Of a DNA stretch of 39,917 nucleotides, positions 16,230 to 24,078 are shown piece by piece (position 1 is the stretch's first letter; each line of letters opens with the position of its first letter). This DNA comes from CAYVOV01 sp964453525. GTDB taxonomy: Bacteria > Chloroflexota > Dehalococcoidia > Dehalococcoidales > UBA2162. The notes under the pieces are model-generated. The model was not told where the DNA came from. It made no database searches and saw only the letters and a program-made list of their open reading frames with translations. Both the position numbers and the translations under genes were made by a program. The stretch spans positions 1 through 39,917 of the forward strand of contig CAYVOV010000027.1 in NCBI GenBank assembly GCA_964453525.1. The letters are read 5' to 3'.

Positions 16230-16254
16230 TCCGAATTATCTCGGATAATTCGGA
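16230..16254 (+). promoter_or_regulatory. Perfect 11-bp inverted repeat, probable operator
   Basis: TCCGAATTATC (16230-16240), TCG, GATAATTCGGA (16244-16254). It covers the expected transcription start and ends one base before the GGAGG of the next gene. It could serve as an operator for the divergent HTH protein or as an RNA hairpin next to the ribosome binding site. Confidence 0.65.
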
Positions 16255-16265
16255 AGGAGGTAGAA

Positions 16266-16691
16266 ATGAAAATCTTGACAAAGAGACTCGGTAAAGGAGA
16301 AATCAACTGGAAAGGAGTGGTGATACCGCGCAGCAAGAAGGCTCTTTTCCCAGCGCCAGGGATTGAATTCGATTTGTTAGAAGGAAAAACTACCTACAAA
16401 GGAAAGATGGACAACCAATCTCGTCTTCGATTGGCCGAATGGTTCCGGCAACATCGCAACTTAAAACCTGGTGATGAGGTCACCTTCTCCAAACAAAACG
16501 GGACAATGAGAATATCCCTTTCGAGATCATTTTCACGACCGGAAAAAGAGACTTTCACCTGGGCAATAGAAGTTGTCGAGGCGATTAGGGACGGTGAGGT
16601 TGACGGGATAATTAGGATAAACAAGAAAGGATTCAGTGTAGAAATAGGAAAACATGTGACAGAGACACAGGTTGTTTTAGAGACGAAGTAA
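16266..16691 (+). CDS. Unknown protein, possible DNA-binding barrel (first gene of Ntn-hydrolase operon)
   Basis: 141 residues from ATG 16266, chosen because GGAAGGAGGTAG stands immediately upstream; a longer frame from 16197 would overlap the promoter. The N-terminal ~90 residues look like an all-beta domain: INWKGVVIPRSKKALFPAPG, FDLLEGKTTYKGKMD, RLRLAEWFRQHRNLKPGDEV. They weakly recall the B3/EcoRII-N-like effector-binding barrel. The C-terminal part (EAIRDGEVDGIIRINKKGFS) is unknown. It is followed 21 bp later by the Ntn hydrolase, so the two are co-transcribed and possibly functionally linked. The fold assignment is a guess. Confidence 0.6.
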   Translation: MKILTKRLGKGEINWKGVVIPRSKKALFPAPGIEFDLLEGKTTYKGKMDNQSRLRLAEWFRQHRNLKPGDEVTFSKQNGTMRISLSRSFSRPEKETFTWAIEVVEAIRDGEVDGIIRINKKGFSVEIGKHVTETQVVLETK

Positions 16692-16712
16692 TAATCTTGG
16701 AGGAGGTGACCT

Positions 16713-17375
16713 TTGACATTAATAATAGGTGCTAGATGTCAAGACGGAATCATACTGGCCGCTGACCGTAGAAGATTGTCAAAGTATGAAAAGGGGCCAG
16801 ACACCAGCAAGCTATTCAAGCTGGATTGTGGTGTTTTGTTAGCTGGTGCGGGTGATGATGCCGTGCTGAATGAAGCACGGGTTTTCATTGAGCACAGGAT
16901 TAAAAGTCTAAAAAGCGAATCACCACAATTACTACTCTTTGACATTACAGAGGTTACAATGACTGTCGTTAATGAACTCGTTAATTGTTACAGGGATAAA
17001 GTCGAAGAAGCATTTGGGTATGTGCTAGCAGGGCTTGAAAACGTAAGCAGTGGTCGAGGAAGAATATATACCATTTATGGCGCCGGATTTTCCGATGTTC
17101 CCTGGACATGTATTGGCTCAGGGAGTTCTTATGCACGTCCTCTTCTAGACCTACTGCTTGCAGATGGTAGCCTTTACGTAGATGATGCTGCTAAGGCGAT
17201 GCCCACTATCTTCACTCTTGTTTCTAACGTTCAGACTACTGTGGGTGGTGGTATTGACGTAGGTATTATTAAAGACAATCAGGATGTGAGTAACATCGTG
17301 CACGAGGAAGAAGTCGGTTTGAATCCATTACGGACAGCTATTTTAGAAACTTTAGGAATAAGGGACACCGGATGA
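16713..17375 (+). CDS. Proteasome-like Ntn-hydrolase (threonine peptidase fold)
   Basis: 220 residues. The start is TTG 16713, positioned by AGGAGGTGA. It puts threonine directly after the initiator Met (M-TLIIGARCQDGIILAADRR), as in HslV, so removal of Met would expose a Thr1 nucleophile. Other proteasome-family residues are in register: G5, D10-G11, D17 in AADRR, a lysine equivalent to K33 in TSKLFKLD, GAGDD like the GAAAD loop, and GSGSSYARPLLD for the Ser129 loop. All catalytic residues of a working threonine protease are thus present. No alpha subunit, ATPase or Pup/Mpa gene is in the window. It forms an operon with 16266 and 17419. The family is fairly sure; the role is unknown. Confidence 0.8.
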   Translation: MTLIIGARCQDGIILAADRRRLSKYEKGPDTSKLFKLDCGVLLAGAGDDAVLNEARVFIEHRIKSLKSESPQLLLFDITEVTMTVVNELVNCYRDKVEEAFGYVLAGLENVSSGRGRIYTIYGAGFSDVPWTCIGSGSSYARPLLDLLLADGSLYVDDAAKAMPTIFTLVSNVQTTVGGGIDVGIIKDNQDVSNIVHEEEVGLNPLRTAILETLGIRDTG

Positions 17376-17418
17376 TTAAATCCTATTTATAAAGGATAAT
17401 GGTCATGGAGGGACAATC

Positions 17419-17622
17419 ATGGCTGACATTATATTGAAAGCTAAGATCCCTGAAAAATTATATTATCAATTCCGTCGGGCCGCTACAGACAAGAACGGTA
17501 AATGGCGTGGCAGCAAACAGTCCCCTGAAAAAGCTTTCCAAACTGCCGTTGAAGCTGCCCTTTTACAATTCTTAGATTCGTTAAATTCTAAGAGAACAGT
17601 TGACCTTGAAAAAAACAAATAA
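17419..17622 (+). CDS. Small unknown protein, possibly ribbon-helix-helix-like
   Basis: 67 residues: MADIILKAKIPEKLYYQFRR, then AATDKNGKWRGSKQSPEKAF, then a helix QTAVEAALLQFLDSL and a charged tail. The short strand followed by two helices recalls small RHH proteins, but no family is recognised. GGAGGG lies 8 bases before the ATG. It is the third gene after the Ntn hydrolase (gap 43 bp) and its stop codon lies inside the terminator stem at 17621. Confidence 0.65.
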   Translation: MADIILKAKIPEKLYYQFRRAATDKNGKWRGSKQSPEKAFQTAVEAALLQFLDSLNSKRTVDLEKNK

Positions 17623-17644
17623 GGCTGGGATTTGTCCCAGCCTT
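17621..17644. terminator. Bidirectional terminator
   Basis: Perfect 10-bp stem AAGGCTGGGA / TCCCAGCCTT with a TTTG loop. On the plus strand it follows the Ntn operon and ends ATTAT. On the minus strand it follows the DUF5679 gene and is succeeded by ATTTGTTTTTTT. Confidence 0.85.
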
Positions 17645-17668
17645 ATTATAACGTCCGTAAAAAGCAAC

Positions 17669-17809
17669 CTATGCTTTCCCGATTCGGAACATCTTAGTTC
17701 CACAAACCGGGCATGTTCCCTGGTTGGCCGGTCTACCGTTCTTCATAGTTATTGCTTTAGGATCCTTAATATCCCTTTTTGTTCGACATTTAACACAATA
17801 TCCCTGCAT
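17669..17809 (-). CDS. DUF5679-type small zinc ribbon protein, copy 2
   Basis: 46 residues starting MQGYCVKCRTKRDIKDPKAI, then TMKNGRPANQGTCPVCGTKM and FRIGKA. It has the same length and zinc-ribbon cysteines (C5/C8, C33/C36) as the copy at 4393. AAGGAGG stands before the ATG. It is convergent with the Ntn-hydrolase operon and ends at the shared terminator. The function is unknown. Confidence 0.9.
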   Translation of the reverse strand: MQGYCVKCRTKRDIKDPKAITMKNGRPANQGTCPVCGTKMFRIGKA

Positions 17810-17841
17810 AGAATTTAGCCTCCTTATTTGTTTTGATACGT

Positions 17842-17870
17842 ACAATAGAACATCGAACTTCAGATGTCAA
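17842..17870 (-). promoter_or_regulatory. Candidate promoter of DUF5679 copy 2
   Basis: On the minus strand, TTGACA (17865-17870), 17 bp, TATTGT (17842-17847). The family-2 palindrome begins at the next base upstream of the -35 box. Confidence 0.5.
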
Positions 17871-17895
17871 TACGTGTAACATTAATTATACGCGA
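17871..17895 (+). repeat. Family-2 palindromic repeat
   Basis: TACGTGTAAC-ATTAA-TTATACGCGA. CGTGTAA pairs with TTATACG as RNA with one G:U. It abuts the DUF5679 promoter. Confidence 0.75.
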
Positions 17896-17943
17896 ATGAT
17901 GCAGGCCAAAGGTAGACAATATAATGTTTCTACTTATTGTCAT

Positions 17944-17971
17944 TGGTGGAGGAAGGGGAGAGTTGAACTCC
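17944..17971 (-). pseudogene. tRNA 3'-end relic (T arm plus acceptor strand)
   Basis: On the minus strand, GGAG-TTCAACT-CTCC forms a T arm, followed by CCTTCCTCCACCA, a normal 3' acceptor strand ending in CCA. No anticodon or D arm is seen upstream. The fragment type resembles integration scars. Confidence 0.5.
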
Positions 17972-18027
17972 ACCTGAAATATAGACTAACCACCTGTGAA
18001 CAGTCTTTTTCAATTATAACCACAAAA

Positions 18028-18060
18028 GAAAAGGCAGTAGTATAAACCTACTGCCTTTTC
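18028..18060. terminator. Terminator of the UGSC-family gene
   Basis: Perfect 13-bp stem GAAAAGGCAGTAG / CTACTGCCTTTTC with a 7-base loop. On the minus strand the stem ends in CTTTTC and is followed by TTTTGTGG, directly after the stop at 18090. Confidence 0.85.
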
Positions 18061-18089
18061 AATCCATCCGGTTGTTAATAGAGTATCCT

Positions 18090-19844
18090 CTACCGCCAGG
18101 TATCTATGCTGTAGGCCTGACCGTGACCACTACCGAATCTTGCAACAGCCGTTTCGTCCATATTGCAGAGGAGTATGTTGTAACTTTCAAACGGGTCTTC
18201 TCCTCCGGCCGGTACCATGTAATCCTCGGGCAGCTCTCTCCAGGGTTTGCCCGATGTCTTCTCTATCCCCAACCAGCCGTTGGTCCTGTAATCCCCCGCG
18301 CCGCGCATCCTGAATTCACTTACCGGCTCAAAGCTCTTCTTCCATATCCATTCGTAGATGGAGTCTTTGGTCTTGAATCCGTAGTCGTGCAGGTCCTGGG
18401 CTATCTGCGGAGGCATAACTAGGGTAAAACCGCCATCCCTGGTAGCCCAGATGTCCTTAGTGAGGTATTCAAGGTAATTGTGCGGTCCGGGGATACCCTT
18501 CACATCGAGGAACCTCGCTATGGCACCGTGTCCCGTCCTCTGAAGTGAGCGATACACACCGGGCATATTCTGTTGACCAAGCCCCCAGGCACCGGGCATG
18601 CAAGGCATAACAATGCTCTCGTCCTTACTGAAACCCATCTCCTCGTTCAAGCCTTTCCAGCCTTTCGGCAGCCCCTCCGCATACTCGGCAAAGATGAAGC
18701 CACCGTTAGTGACAGGACTACCAAGAGTAGTAATGGTGGTGACGGTTTCCTTATAGCCACCCAGATTACGCCACAGGAGACTGCCAATGCGTCCGATGGT
18801 CTTATTGGCCGGGTTACCGGGGCCGAATAAACTGTTGGTAACGTTCATGCCTATTTCTTTGTAGATTGGGCCGCTGAGAATAAAGGCTCCCCCGCCACCG
18901 CGGCCATCGCCCGTACCACCGCCTGATTCGGCAATAGCCAGCACTACCGGGAAGTACTCCGGTTTGCACCCTGCCATTACGGCGTTAACAGCAACCTGCT
19001 CTACAGTAGCCGTACGGTAAGTGGGCATGAACCTGATGACTTCTCCCTTCTCTCTTTTTGTCACTTGTTCAATCGACGTATATCCCTGTACTTCCATATC
19101 ACGCTGAAGGGTTATCACTTCATCCGGTTTGTGGCTGGTACCCTTCAGCATCTCGGCTACCCGCTCTTCCGTCGGGATAATTACCGGAAGACCGTCAGTG
19201 TACCTGGAGAAAGGAGCATTCAGAATTCCGGGGATATTCTCCGTCTGGTTGTAGAATTCATTGGCTTCATCGAGGGTGCCTTCAAAGAGTATCCTCGGTT
19301 CGCGCGGTGCCCATATACCGCTTTCTTTTTCCTCGTCGGTTAAAGGGCGGGTCAGTGCTTCGAGCACGGGCTGCATGAGTATATCAGCTTCACTAGCCCC
19401 TCCTACAGATTTACGGTCAGCTTCAATATGGCGTAGCTTTGGGACACCATATAACATTCTATCATGTTGTACTTTTCCGGTCTCTTCTGCGTAATTTATA
19501 AGTACGGTCGGGATTCCGGCTTTCTCAAGGTCTGCTAAATAAGGCAACTGCCTGTTAACAGCGCCATGTCACCAGCAGACCCCCAGTATCACCGCATCAG
19601 TGGTTTTCCTCTCTTCCTCTGACAGCTGCAATGGAACGATATGATACCTTTTCTTTACCGTCCAGTTAATGTTAGGATAATCGGTCTTCAGTTTTTTCTC
19701 CAGGAAGTACCAAATATCCTGTTCCCCGCAGATACTCATATGGATGGTTTTACCATCAAGAGAATCAAGACGTGGTGCCAGGGGATATGTCTTTACCGGC
19801 ATTTGCGTCCCTACAGGATTAAGACATCTGTACTTTTCTGCCAT
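18090..19844 (-). CDS. UGSC-family protein, probable selenoprotein (in-frame TGA = Sec92)
   Basis: One 584-residue gene is split by a single in-frame TGA at 19569-19571. Before it comes a UGSC-type N-terminus (LAPRLDSLDGKTIHMSICGE, ending AVILGVCW). After it the same frame continues HGAVNRQLPYLADLEKAGIP without a start codon for eight codons. In UGSC proteins the (Sec/Cys)-GSC motif lies 13 residues before the conserved LEKxGIPTV. Here exactly 13 residues separate the TGA from LEKAGIPTV, so TGA occupies the known selenocysteine position. The motif is U-HGA rather than U-GSC, with a cysteine two residues earlier (CWU). The C-terminal half has the family pattern VEQVAVNAVMAGCKPEYFPV and GPGNPANKTIGRIGSLLWRN. 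AAAGGA precedes the ATG and a strong terminator follows. The reaction is unknown. Confidence 0.82.
19542..19571 (-). promoter_or_regulatory. Sec codon and SECIS-like hairpin
   Basis: The TGA is at 19569-19571. After 15 bases the transcript forms AGGC-AGUU-GCCU (19553 down to 19542). Its GU-containing loop lies 20-23 bases after the UGA. Bacterial SECIS elements sit in this window and carry a G-U in the apical loop. The stem is short (4 bp), so a folding program should confirm it. Confidence 0.55.
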
Positions 19845-19938
19845 TTTGCATCCTTTCAGTTGTATTTTTATCAGGATTACCTTATATCAAGTCTTATTGC
19901 GTACTTTATTCTATGTTAATCATGATTTAAAAACAATA

Positions 19939-19960
19939 GGTAGAGTCGAACTCCCCGTCC
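19939..19960 (-). other. tRNA/tmRNA T-arm-like relic
   Basis: On the minus strand, GGACGGGGAGTTCGACTC then TACC resembles the 3' TLD end of tmRNA or a tRNA T arm (GGAC-GGGG-TTCGA). The acceptor CCA is not preserved. It sits 37 bp from a family-2 palindrome. Confidence 0.3.
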
Positions 19961-19996
19961 AGAAGCACTCATCGATAGACGCCTCAAGGGAAACCA

Positions 19997-20021
19997 TACG
20001 TGTAACACTACTTATATGCAA
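19997..20021 (+). repeat. Family-2 palindromic repeat
   Basis: TACGTGTAAC-ACTAC-TTATATGCAA, the same layout as 17871-17895 with a T for C in the right arm. Confidence 0.7.
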
Positions 20022-20267
20022 TGACTCCAGTAAAATTTTCATCATGAGACAGATGAGATTTGGAATAGTCGTAAAACTAGCTAGAGTAGGACAAATTTTA
20101 AAATTCTATGACAAAATTAAGAATCAGTGAACAGGAAGTAAAGACCATTGTGAGATAGGGATTGCTTTTACAATTAGAAAGACGTTCAAATGCGTACATC
20201 AGTTATGCTAAAATACCTTGACTTCTGATTACTTGGCAGAGTTTGTAGTGAGAGGCTGGATTGCAAA

Positions 20268-22913
20268 ATGGCCGCACCACTGCTGACAACGAAATTCTAT
20301 ATTCCGCCTGTCCGGTTAGAACTGGTGTCGCGGCAGCATTTGATAGAACGATTGAACGCCGGGCTGAAGAGTAGTCTGGCGCTCATCTCAGCACCGGCAG
20401 GCTATGGTAAAACAACACTATTAAGCGATTGGTCCCATCGAAAAGAACTGACTGCGCAGGTCATCTGGATTTCACTGGACAAGGCGGACAATGATCCGAT
20501 CGTCTTCTGGGACTACTTTATCACCGCACTTGGCAAGCTACGAGCAGGTGTTGGTGAGAATGCCTCTACTTTGCTTCATTTACCAAAGCCACCGCCAATT
20601 GAGGCGGTACTGACGACTTTGATTAACGAAATTAGCATGATTCAGGATGACTTTGCACTCGTTCTTGACGACTATCACGTGATAGAGTCTCAGCCCATCC
20701 ACGGAGCCATAACCTTTCTGCTCGACCATTTACCGCCGCAAATGCACCTGGTCATTGCCACTCGCGCCGACCCACCTCTACCTCTGGCGCTTCTTCGCGG
20801 GCGCGGGTCACTGGTTGAGATTCGCACCGACGACCTGCGCTTCACACCTGATGAAGCTGTCGCTTTCCTTAACCAGGTTATGGGATTGAACCTCTCGGAG
20901 GAGAACGTGTTAGCACTTGAAACACGAACTGAAGGCTGGATCGCCGGGCTTCAGATGGCAGTGTTATCAATGCAGGGACGAAAGGACATTCCGGGATTTA
21001 TCAAGGCATTTACTGGCAGTAATCGATACATTCTGGATTACCTGATAGAGGAAGTGTTCCAGCGGCAGCCCGCTGATGTACAGGATTTCTTATTAAAGAC
21101 GTCCATTCTTGAGCAGCTTACTGCTCCTCTGTGTGACTTCGTTACTGAGCGCGATGATAGTCGTAAAATACTTCCGGTCCTAGAGCGGGCGAATTTATTT
21201 ATCGTTCCCCTGGATGAGTCGCGGCAATGGTATCGCTATCAACGCCTATTTGCAGACCTCCTTCAACACCAGCTGGACATAGTATCAGGGATGAAAGACG
21301 TTTCGCTAATTCACGCGCGTGCCAGCGAATGGTACGAAGCAAACGGTTTCCCTGCTGATGCTATACATCACGCCATTACCGCCCAGGATTGGGAACGGGC
21401 AGCAACACTCGTTCATAATGCCAGTGAAACTTTGTTGAAGCGCGGCGAGGTAACTACTTTACTTGGTTGGATACAGGCATTGCCGGACGAAGTAGTGCGT
21501 GACCGCCCTCAGCTATGCAGTGAGTGCTGCTGGACATTGATCCTTACCGGGCAGTTCAGTCTTGCTGAATCATTTTTAGAGCATGTCGAACGGAATGCCG
21601 AGGATAATGATACGTTTTTTGGCGAAATCCTCGTTATGAGGGCTTACATTGCCAGGTCCCGGGGAGACAACCCGGGTACTATCGAGCTTTCGAAACGGGC
21701 TACGTTACTCTTACCACAGGACAATATAGAGGTGGGTAGCATCCTGGCCTTGAATCTGGGAATAGCCCAGTGGCACTGTGGAAATCTGGTAGAATCAGAG
21801 CAGGCAATTACCGAGGCATACGACAAAGCACAGCAGTCAGGTAATGATTACGTCAGTCTAACAGCTGTAAGTATCCAAAGCATTATATATGCAGCACAGG
21901 GCAAGCTACATCAAGCAGCCGATTCATGCCGACACGCGATAGGACTGGCTGAACAGTCCCCAGCTATGGCCGGTAATTATATCACCTTGGGCGCACTGCT
22001 GTATGAATGGAATGAACTGGAGGCTGCTATAAAGCACGTCCTCAAAGGAATTGAATTGAGCCAGCTAAGCGGCAACTTGGAGTTTCAGAGCGGAGGCTAT
22101 CGAATGCTGGCACGTATCCGGATAGCCCGGAATGATGCTACTGCAGCATATTCGGCACTTCAGAAGGCTGATGAATTTTACCGTGATAAAAAAGTCTCTC
22201 CACTTGACGGAGCTCGCACGGCTGCCTGTTATGTACTAATAAACCTGGCGCAAAGTAACATTTCCGCCGCCCTGGATTGGGCTGCACGGATTACAGAGGA
22301 GGTTGACTCCTCATCCTTTTACCCCCGCCTGTATCTAACTCAGGCTCGCCTGCTCCTTGCTCAGGGCAATAAAAGAACTGCCTCTGAACAACTGGCTGAG
22401 AAATACGAAATCGCAGTTCAATCCGGCTTGCAGTATGGCGTTGTCGAGACACGGGCAATGCAGGCTCTGGCAGCATCTACACCTGCCGAAGCGCTCGCTT
22501 TTCTAGCTGATGCTCTGGAACTGGCCCAACCGGAAGGCTATATCCGTACTTTTATTGACAAGGGTGAACCGATGGCTGAACTGCTGAACCAGGCAGCAAG
22601 TCAAGGTATCACCGTAAATTACGTTTCCAGACTACTCAGTGCTTTCAAAGTAGAGAAGGAGACAAAAGCTAAAACTGGAATATCATATTCCAGTCCTGAC
22701 ACAGCTATCCAAACCCTGACTGAGCCGCTAAGCGAACGGGAACTTGAGGTCCTAAGGCTTCTTGTAGCAGGCCTATCGAATCGAGAGATTTCGAAAAGAC
22801 TAATTGTTAGCATCGGCACGGTAAAAACTCACGTACACAACATCCTCAACAAGATGAATGTATCAAACCGCACTCAGGCTACCACTCGAGCTAGAGAGCT
22901 CAACCTGATTTAG
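20268..22913 (+). CDS. MalT-like LuxR-family ATP-dependent transcriptional regulator
   Basis: 881 residues. The N-terminal STAND ATPase has a P-loop at 41-52 (SAPAGYGKTTLL) and Walker B near 130 (FALVLDDYHVIE), then the MalT-type R motif (ATRADPPLPL) and a winged-helix region. It is followed by about 400 residues of TPR-like helices acting as effector sensor. The C-terminal LuxR HTH reads LSERELEVLRLLVAGLSNRE, ISKRLIVSIGTVKTHVHNIL, NKMNVSNRTQATTRARELNL. Such proteins bind ATP plus an inducer, oligomerise and activate neighbouring operons. The ABC-2 exporter cluster directly downstream (23135-25747) is the likely target. A broken paralogue lies at 4685-7182. There is no strong Shine-Dalgarno; GAGAGG lies about 15 bp upstream. 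Confidence 0.95.
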   Translation: MAAPLLTTKFYIPPVRLELVSRQHLIERLNAGLKSSLALISAPAGYGKTTLLSDWSHRKELTAQVIWISLDKADNDPIVFWDYFITALGKLRAGVGENASTLLHLPKPPPIEAVLTTLINEISMIQDDFALVLDDYHVIESQPIHGAITFLLDHLPPQMHLVIATRADPPLPLALLRGRGSLVEIRTDDLRFTPDEAVAFLNQVMGLNLSEENVLALETRTEGWIAGLQMAVLSMQGRKDIPGFIKAFTGSNRYILDYLIEEVFQRQPADVQDFLLKTSILEQLTAPLCDFVTERDDSRKILPVLERANLFIVPLDESRQWYRYQRLFADLLQHQLDIVSGMKDVSLIHARASEWYEANGFPADAIHHAITAQDWERAATLVHNASETLLKRGEVTTLLGWIQALPDEVVRDRPQLCSECCWTLILTGQFSLAESFLEHVERNAEDNDTFFGEILVMRAYIARSRGDNPGTIELSKRATLLLPQDNIEVGSILALNLGIAQWHCGNLVESEQAITEAYDKAQQSGNDYVSLTAVSIQSIIYAAQGKLHQAADSCRHAIGLAEQSPAMAGNYITLGALLYEWNELEAAIKHVLKGIELSQLSGNLEFQSGGYRMLARIRIARNDATAAYSALQKADEFYRDKKVSPLDGARTAACYVLINLAQSNISAALDWAARITEEVDSSSFYPRLYLTQARLLLAQGNKRTASEQLAEKYEIAVQSGLQYGVVETRAMQALAASTPAEALAFLADALELAQPEGYIRTFIDKGEPMAELLNQAASQGITVNYVSRLLSAFKVEKETKAKTGISYSSPDTAIQTLTEPLSERELEVLRLLVAGLSNREISKRLIVSIGTVKTHVHNILNKMNVSNRTQATTRARELNLI

Positions 22914-23134
22914 CCGGTAGTCCTCAACAATCCATAATCATAAGCCCTCTGCCAGGTCAGCAGCTCCGCTGTATATATAGAGCCCTGCGCTACAGTGCGC
23001 CGGCGAAAATAAACCCTCTTATTCTATCCTTGGATAGATGACGCTATACCCTGTTTACCCGGTAGGATAGACATCGAAAGGTCGAACAAGAATATCCGAG
23101 GTAATAGTCAAAATAAGATTATAAGGAGTTAAAA
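22914..23134. other. Leader region before the exporter cluster
   Basis: This stretch contains a perfect hairpin TCTATCC-TT-GGATAGA (23023-23038) and ends in AAGGAG before the ATG at 23135. It probably holds the promoter and operator controlled by the MalT-like protein, but no operator is recognised. Confidence 0.4.
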
Positions 23135-23713
23135 ATGAGCAAGCCGCGATTAATATGGGGAATAATATGTCTGACTCTGGCAGTCCTACTCGCAGTGCTG
23201 AGCGTTGTTCTTCCTGATGAAAACCTGATATTTCTGGTGGATGATACCGATATGTCTTATATCCCGCCAATTATTCTTGGAATCATAGGTATTGCATTAC
23301 TGTACTCTGCTAAAAGCGGGACCCGAAAAGCCGATGAAGATGAAGAACCGATAGCTGTTGATAATGAGAAGATAGCTCTGAACAAGCGCCTGGAAATAAT
23401 TGGCTGGGGATGTTTTCTGGTTATGCTGGGCGGATTCTTGTTTGTACCGCATTTGCTTATTGACAAAGCCGTCTGGTCTATCGGTGTCGGGGCGATTATG
23501 CTGGGTCTGAACATCGCCCGTTATTACTACAAGATAAGAATGAGTGGTTTCACCACTGTGCTGGGCATCGTTTCTCTAGCAAGTGGAATAGCTCAGTTAG
23601 CTGGGGCGCAAACGCTTGGAGGCCCGACCTTTCTTGTAATCGTAGGTGCATACCTTATTTTCAAAACATGGTTCGATAAGCGTCATCTTTTTGGAAAGGC
23701 GGAGGAAAGCTAG
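23135..23713 (+). CDS. Multi-pass membrane protein of unknown function
   Basis: 192 residues with about six hydrophobic segments. Examples are LIWGIICLTLAVLLAVLSVV, YIPPIILGIIGIALLYSA, IIGWGCFLVMLGGFLFV, SIGVGAIMLGLNIARYY, VLGIVSLASGIAQLAG and FLVIVGAYLIFK. An acidic loop (ADEDEEPIAVDNEK) follows the second segment. AAGGAG precedes the ATG. It is the first gene of the exporter cluster and may be an accessory subunit; no family is recognised with confidence. Confidence 0.8.
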   Translation: MSKPRLIWGIICLTLAVLLAVLSVVLPDENLIFLVDDTDMSYIPPIILGIIGIALLYSAKSGTRKADEDEEPIAVDNEKIALNKRLEIIGWGCFLVMLGGFLFVPHLLIDKAVWSIGVGAIMLGLNIARYYYKIRMSGFTTVLGIVSLASGIAQLAGAQTLGGPTFLVIVGAYLIFKTWFDKRHLFGKAEES

Positions 23714-23786
23714 TGCTCTACTGGTTGTCGCGGCAGGTTTCCATCAAGATGAGAATGACTAAACGTGATACGGCAGGAGAATCATT

Positions 23787-23987
23787 ATGCAGCAGGTAGA
23801 AATCCGGGTGAAAGGGCAAATTGACGAGCACTGGTCTAACTGGTTCGAGGGTATGACGATTACGCACACTGAGCAGGGTGAAACGGTTTTGACAGGTACA
23901 GTCGTCGATGAGCCGGCATTGTATGGACTGCTGGTTAAAATACGCGACCTGGGCTTGCAGTTAATCTCAGTGAATCGCACAGACTAG
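23787..23987 (+). CDS. Small conserved protein next to ABC transporter genes
   Basis: 66 residues: MQQVEIRVKGQIDEHWSNWF, then EGMTITHTEQGETVLTGTVV, then DEPALYGLLVKIRDLGLQLI and SVNRTD. Short proteins with the pattern RVKGxIDxxWSxWFxGLTI...VDQAALYGLLxKLRDLGLPLLSV commonly lie beside ABC exporter or MalT-regulator genes in Chloroflexota and Firmicutes. The role is unknown. AGGAG stands 9 bases upstream. Confidence 0.85.
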   Translation: MQQVEIRVKGQIDEHWSNWFEGMTITHTEQGETVLTGTVVDEPALYGLLVKIRDLGLQLISVNRTD

Positions 23988-24078
23988 GACCATAAATAGT
24001 GTGTTAGAAGAATACAAAGGAGGGATGATATGGAAGAGGCAGCACTATGTGAGCAAAATGAAAAAGGAGGTAAACCAG

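Noticed and set aside
16197..16265. Longer start of the first Ntn-operon gene
   Set aside because: It would begin in the -35 box and read through the promoter and palindrome; the strong ribosome site fixes the start at 16266.
17833..18045. 70-residue plus-strand ORF
   Set aside because: It crosses a family-2 palindrome, a tRNA relic and the terminator stem; not a gene.
19569..19844. Stand-alone 91-residue protein ending GVCW
   Set aside because: The frame continues past the TGA with the conserved UGSC-family sequence and correct spacing; better read as the N-terminus of the Sec-containing protein.
19744..20130. 128-residue plus-strand ORF
   Set aside because: It starts inside the UGSC gene in antisense and continues over the tRNA-like relic and repeat.
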